In this document: one piece after another, positions 4,386-5,322 of the stretch | How the letters are laid out: every line of letters starts with the position of its first letter | How positions within the stretch are numbered: the stretch's first letter is position 1 | Assembly (NCBI GenBank): GCA_947487745.1 | Contig: CANKXQ010000107.1 | Coordinates: 1-5,322 of the forward strand | DNA from: Spartobacteria bacterium | Lineage (GTDB): Bacteria > Verrucomicrobiota > Verrucomicrobiia > Chthoniobacterales > Terrimicrobiaceae | Direction of reading: 5' to 3' | Length of the DNA stretch: 5,322 nucleotides | Notes under the pieces: model-generated | What the model saw: only the letters and a program-made list of their open reading frames with translations | What the model was told of the DNA's origin: nothing | The model's database searches: none | Program-made: the position numbers and the translations under genes

Positions 4386-5195
4386 TTATTGCGCGATGCC
4401 GAGCTCTTGGGCGGCTTTTTTGACTTCCTCGGCCGAGGGGGATCGGTAGTGCCAGTTGTTGTCGTCTTCGATGAAGGAGGCCCCTTTGCCTTTAGTGGTG
4501 TGGGCGATGATGGCGCGAGGGCGGTGATCGCGGGGCTTTACGAGGGCTGAGAGAATTTCCGGCATGGAATGGCCATCGATCTCACAAGCATCCCAACCGA
4601 AGGTGGTCCATTTTTCGGCGAGGGGTTCCATTTGCATGATGTCGCGCGAGCGGCCTGTAGCCTGCCATCCGTTGAAGTCGACCAGCACGGTGAGCGGTCC
4701 GGTTTTGAGCTTCGGAGCAAGCATGGCAGCTTCCCACACGCTGCCTTCCTGACACTCTCCGTCACTCACGAGCACAAATGTGGAGTGGGGATTTTGTTGA
4801 ATGGATGAGGCAATGGCGATGCCGAGGCCGACGCCAAGACCATGCCCAAGCGAACCGGTGGCCCATTCGACGCCAGGAGTCATTTGGGGACAAGGCTGCT
4901 CCGGCAAAGAGGCCCCGTGCTGGTTGTAACGAGCGAGATTTTCTTCCGGAAAAAAACCGAGTTTAGCAAGCGTTACATACAGGGCGCTGACGGCGTGGCC
5001 TTTGCTGAAAATGAGTCGATCTCGATTGGGGCCAGCGGGATTCGCAGGGTCAATTTTGAGAATACGCCAGTAAAGAGCCACAAGTAAGTCCACGCAGGAA
5101 AGCGCGCCGGCAAGGTGAGCGCTTTGGGCCTCATGCGACATGCGAATGAGGCGAAAACGGATTTCGCGGGCGCGAGTTTCGAGATCGGCGGTCAC
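4386..5195 (-). CDS. Transketolase, N-terminal subunit (diphosphate-binding domain)
   Basis: The 269-residue protein is the thiamine-diphosphate/metal-binding half of a split transketolase and pairs with the product of the next gene. H27 lies in SAHLAGALS. SKGH at 64-67 and GSLGHGLGVGLG at 114-125 are the conserved glycine/histidine loops. The cofactor motif (usually GDG...N) is SDGE at 144-147 with N175 about 30 residues on; S in place of the first G is normal in split transketolases. TTKGKG is at 233-238. GTG 5195 is used as start. It overlaps the preceding stop by GTGA, and an in-frame TAA at 5222-5220 rules out a longer ATG form. AGGA at 5208-5211 is a weak ribosome site at 12 nt. The length is usual for the family. 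Confidence 0.93.
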   Translation of the reverse strand: MTADLETRAREIRFRLIRMSHEAQSAHLAGALSCVDLLVALYWRILKIDPANPAGPNRDRLIFSKGHAVSALYVTLAKLGFFPEENLARYNQHGASLPEQPCPQMTPGVEWATGSLGHGLGVGLGIAIASSIQQNPHSTFVLVSDGECQEGSVWEAAMLAPKLKTGPLTVLVDFNGWQATGRSRDIMQMEPLAEKWTTFGWDACEIDGHSMPEILSALVKPRDHRPRAIIAHTTKGKGASFIEDDNNWHYRSPSAEEVKKAAQELGIAQ

Positions 5196-5322
5196 TTCAA
5201 TTGCACTTCCTGCATGCGTTTAATGTTGAAATAGAGCGGATTGGTGAGCGGATCGGAGACTTTTCCGGCTTGGAAGGCGTCTTTGAGTTCGCGGATGGCG
5301 TCCTCGATGGTGAAACGGGGGG
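5192..5322 (-). CDS. C-terminal end of an unidentified protein, possibly an extended-SDR sugar-nucleotide epimerase/dehydratase
   Basis: Only the last 42 codons lie in the window, ending in VQLK and TGA at 5194-5192. The tail contains FTIEDAIRELKDAF, then a short DPLTNPLYFN segment and IKRMQ near the end. A helix with IEDAIRELxxAF, followed by an N..YFN-type segment, resembles the tails of NAD-dependent epimerase/dehydratases of the extended SDR family. This is from memory of the family's look and is weak. The reading frame is supported by the 4-nt GTGA overlap with the transketolase start. The position at the head of a glycan-type operon would suit such an enzyme. No catalytic residues can be seen. 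Confidence 0.6.
   Translation of the reverse strand, partial: PRFTIEDAIRELKDAFQAGKVSDPLTNPLYFNIKRMQEVQLK

Overview
The window is a tightly packed run of genes, all on the minus strand, so it is read from right to left. The base composition is moderately GC-rich, and the genes fit cell-surface polysaccharide or nucleotide-sugar biosynthesis in a Gram-negative bacterium. A Verrucomicrobia/PVC-type or similar environmental genome is my guess from gene style and the scarcity of Shine-Dalgarno sites. No taxonomic marker gene is present.

Gene order along the transcript: (1) the last 42 codons of an unidentified protein, tentatively a sugar-nucleotide epimerase/dehydratase (5192-5322); (2) a split transketolase, N-terminal subunit (4386-5195, GTG start overlapping the previous stop); (3) a 56-nt pyrimidine-rich repeat spacer; (4) the transketolase C-terminal subunit (3421-4329); (5) a HAD-type phosphatase (2849-3424); (6) an aminoglycoside-phosphotransferase/choline-kinase-fold small-molecule kinase (1860-2852); (7) a 96-nt repeat-made spacer; (8) a class I SAM-dependent methyltransferase (1098-1763); (9) a four-helix-bundle (S23/IVP-type) protein (696-1088); (10) a zinc-dependent medium-chain dehydrogenase running off the left edge (1-674). 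Genes 1-2, 4-5 and 5-6 are joined by 4-nt GTGA/ATGA overlaps, so the metabolic genes look like one operon. A plausible reading is that the transketolase builds or trims a ketose. The phosphatase, kinase, methyltransferase and dehydrogenase then tailor it for a surface glycan. The actual product cannot be told from the window.

The most unusual feature is a family of low-complexity repeats built on GTGAGGAGTGAAAGTG. They fill every intergenic gap that is not a 4-nt overlap. On the coding strand they come as a purine-rich arm (GTGAGG/GTGAGA units) and a complementary pyrimidine-rich arm (TTTCAC/CCTCAC units). The four-helix-bundle gene sits between one arm of each kind, in inverted orientation. 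The purine arm supplies its ribosome site, start codon and first ten residues. The kinase-methyltransferase gap holds the same two arms back to back with nothing between them, like an empty copy. The transketolase gap holds only a pyrimidine arm. An exact 14-nt copy of the core also lies inside the kinase coding sequence. I propose a small repeat element with a four-helix-bundle cargo gene inserted in a glycan operon. This is an inference and needs a genome-wide check.

No tRNA, rRNA, CRISPR array, classical insertion sequence, convincing promoter or rho-independent terminator was seen. No stretch over 300 bases lacks a gene.
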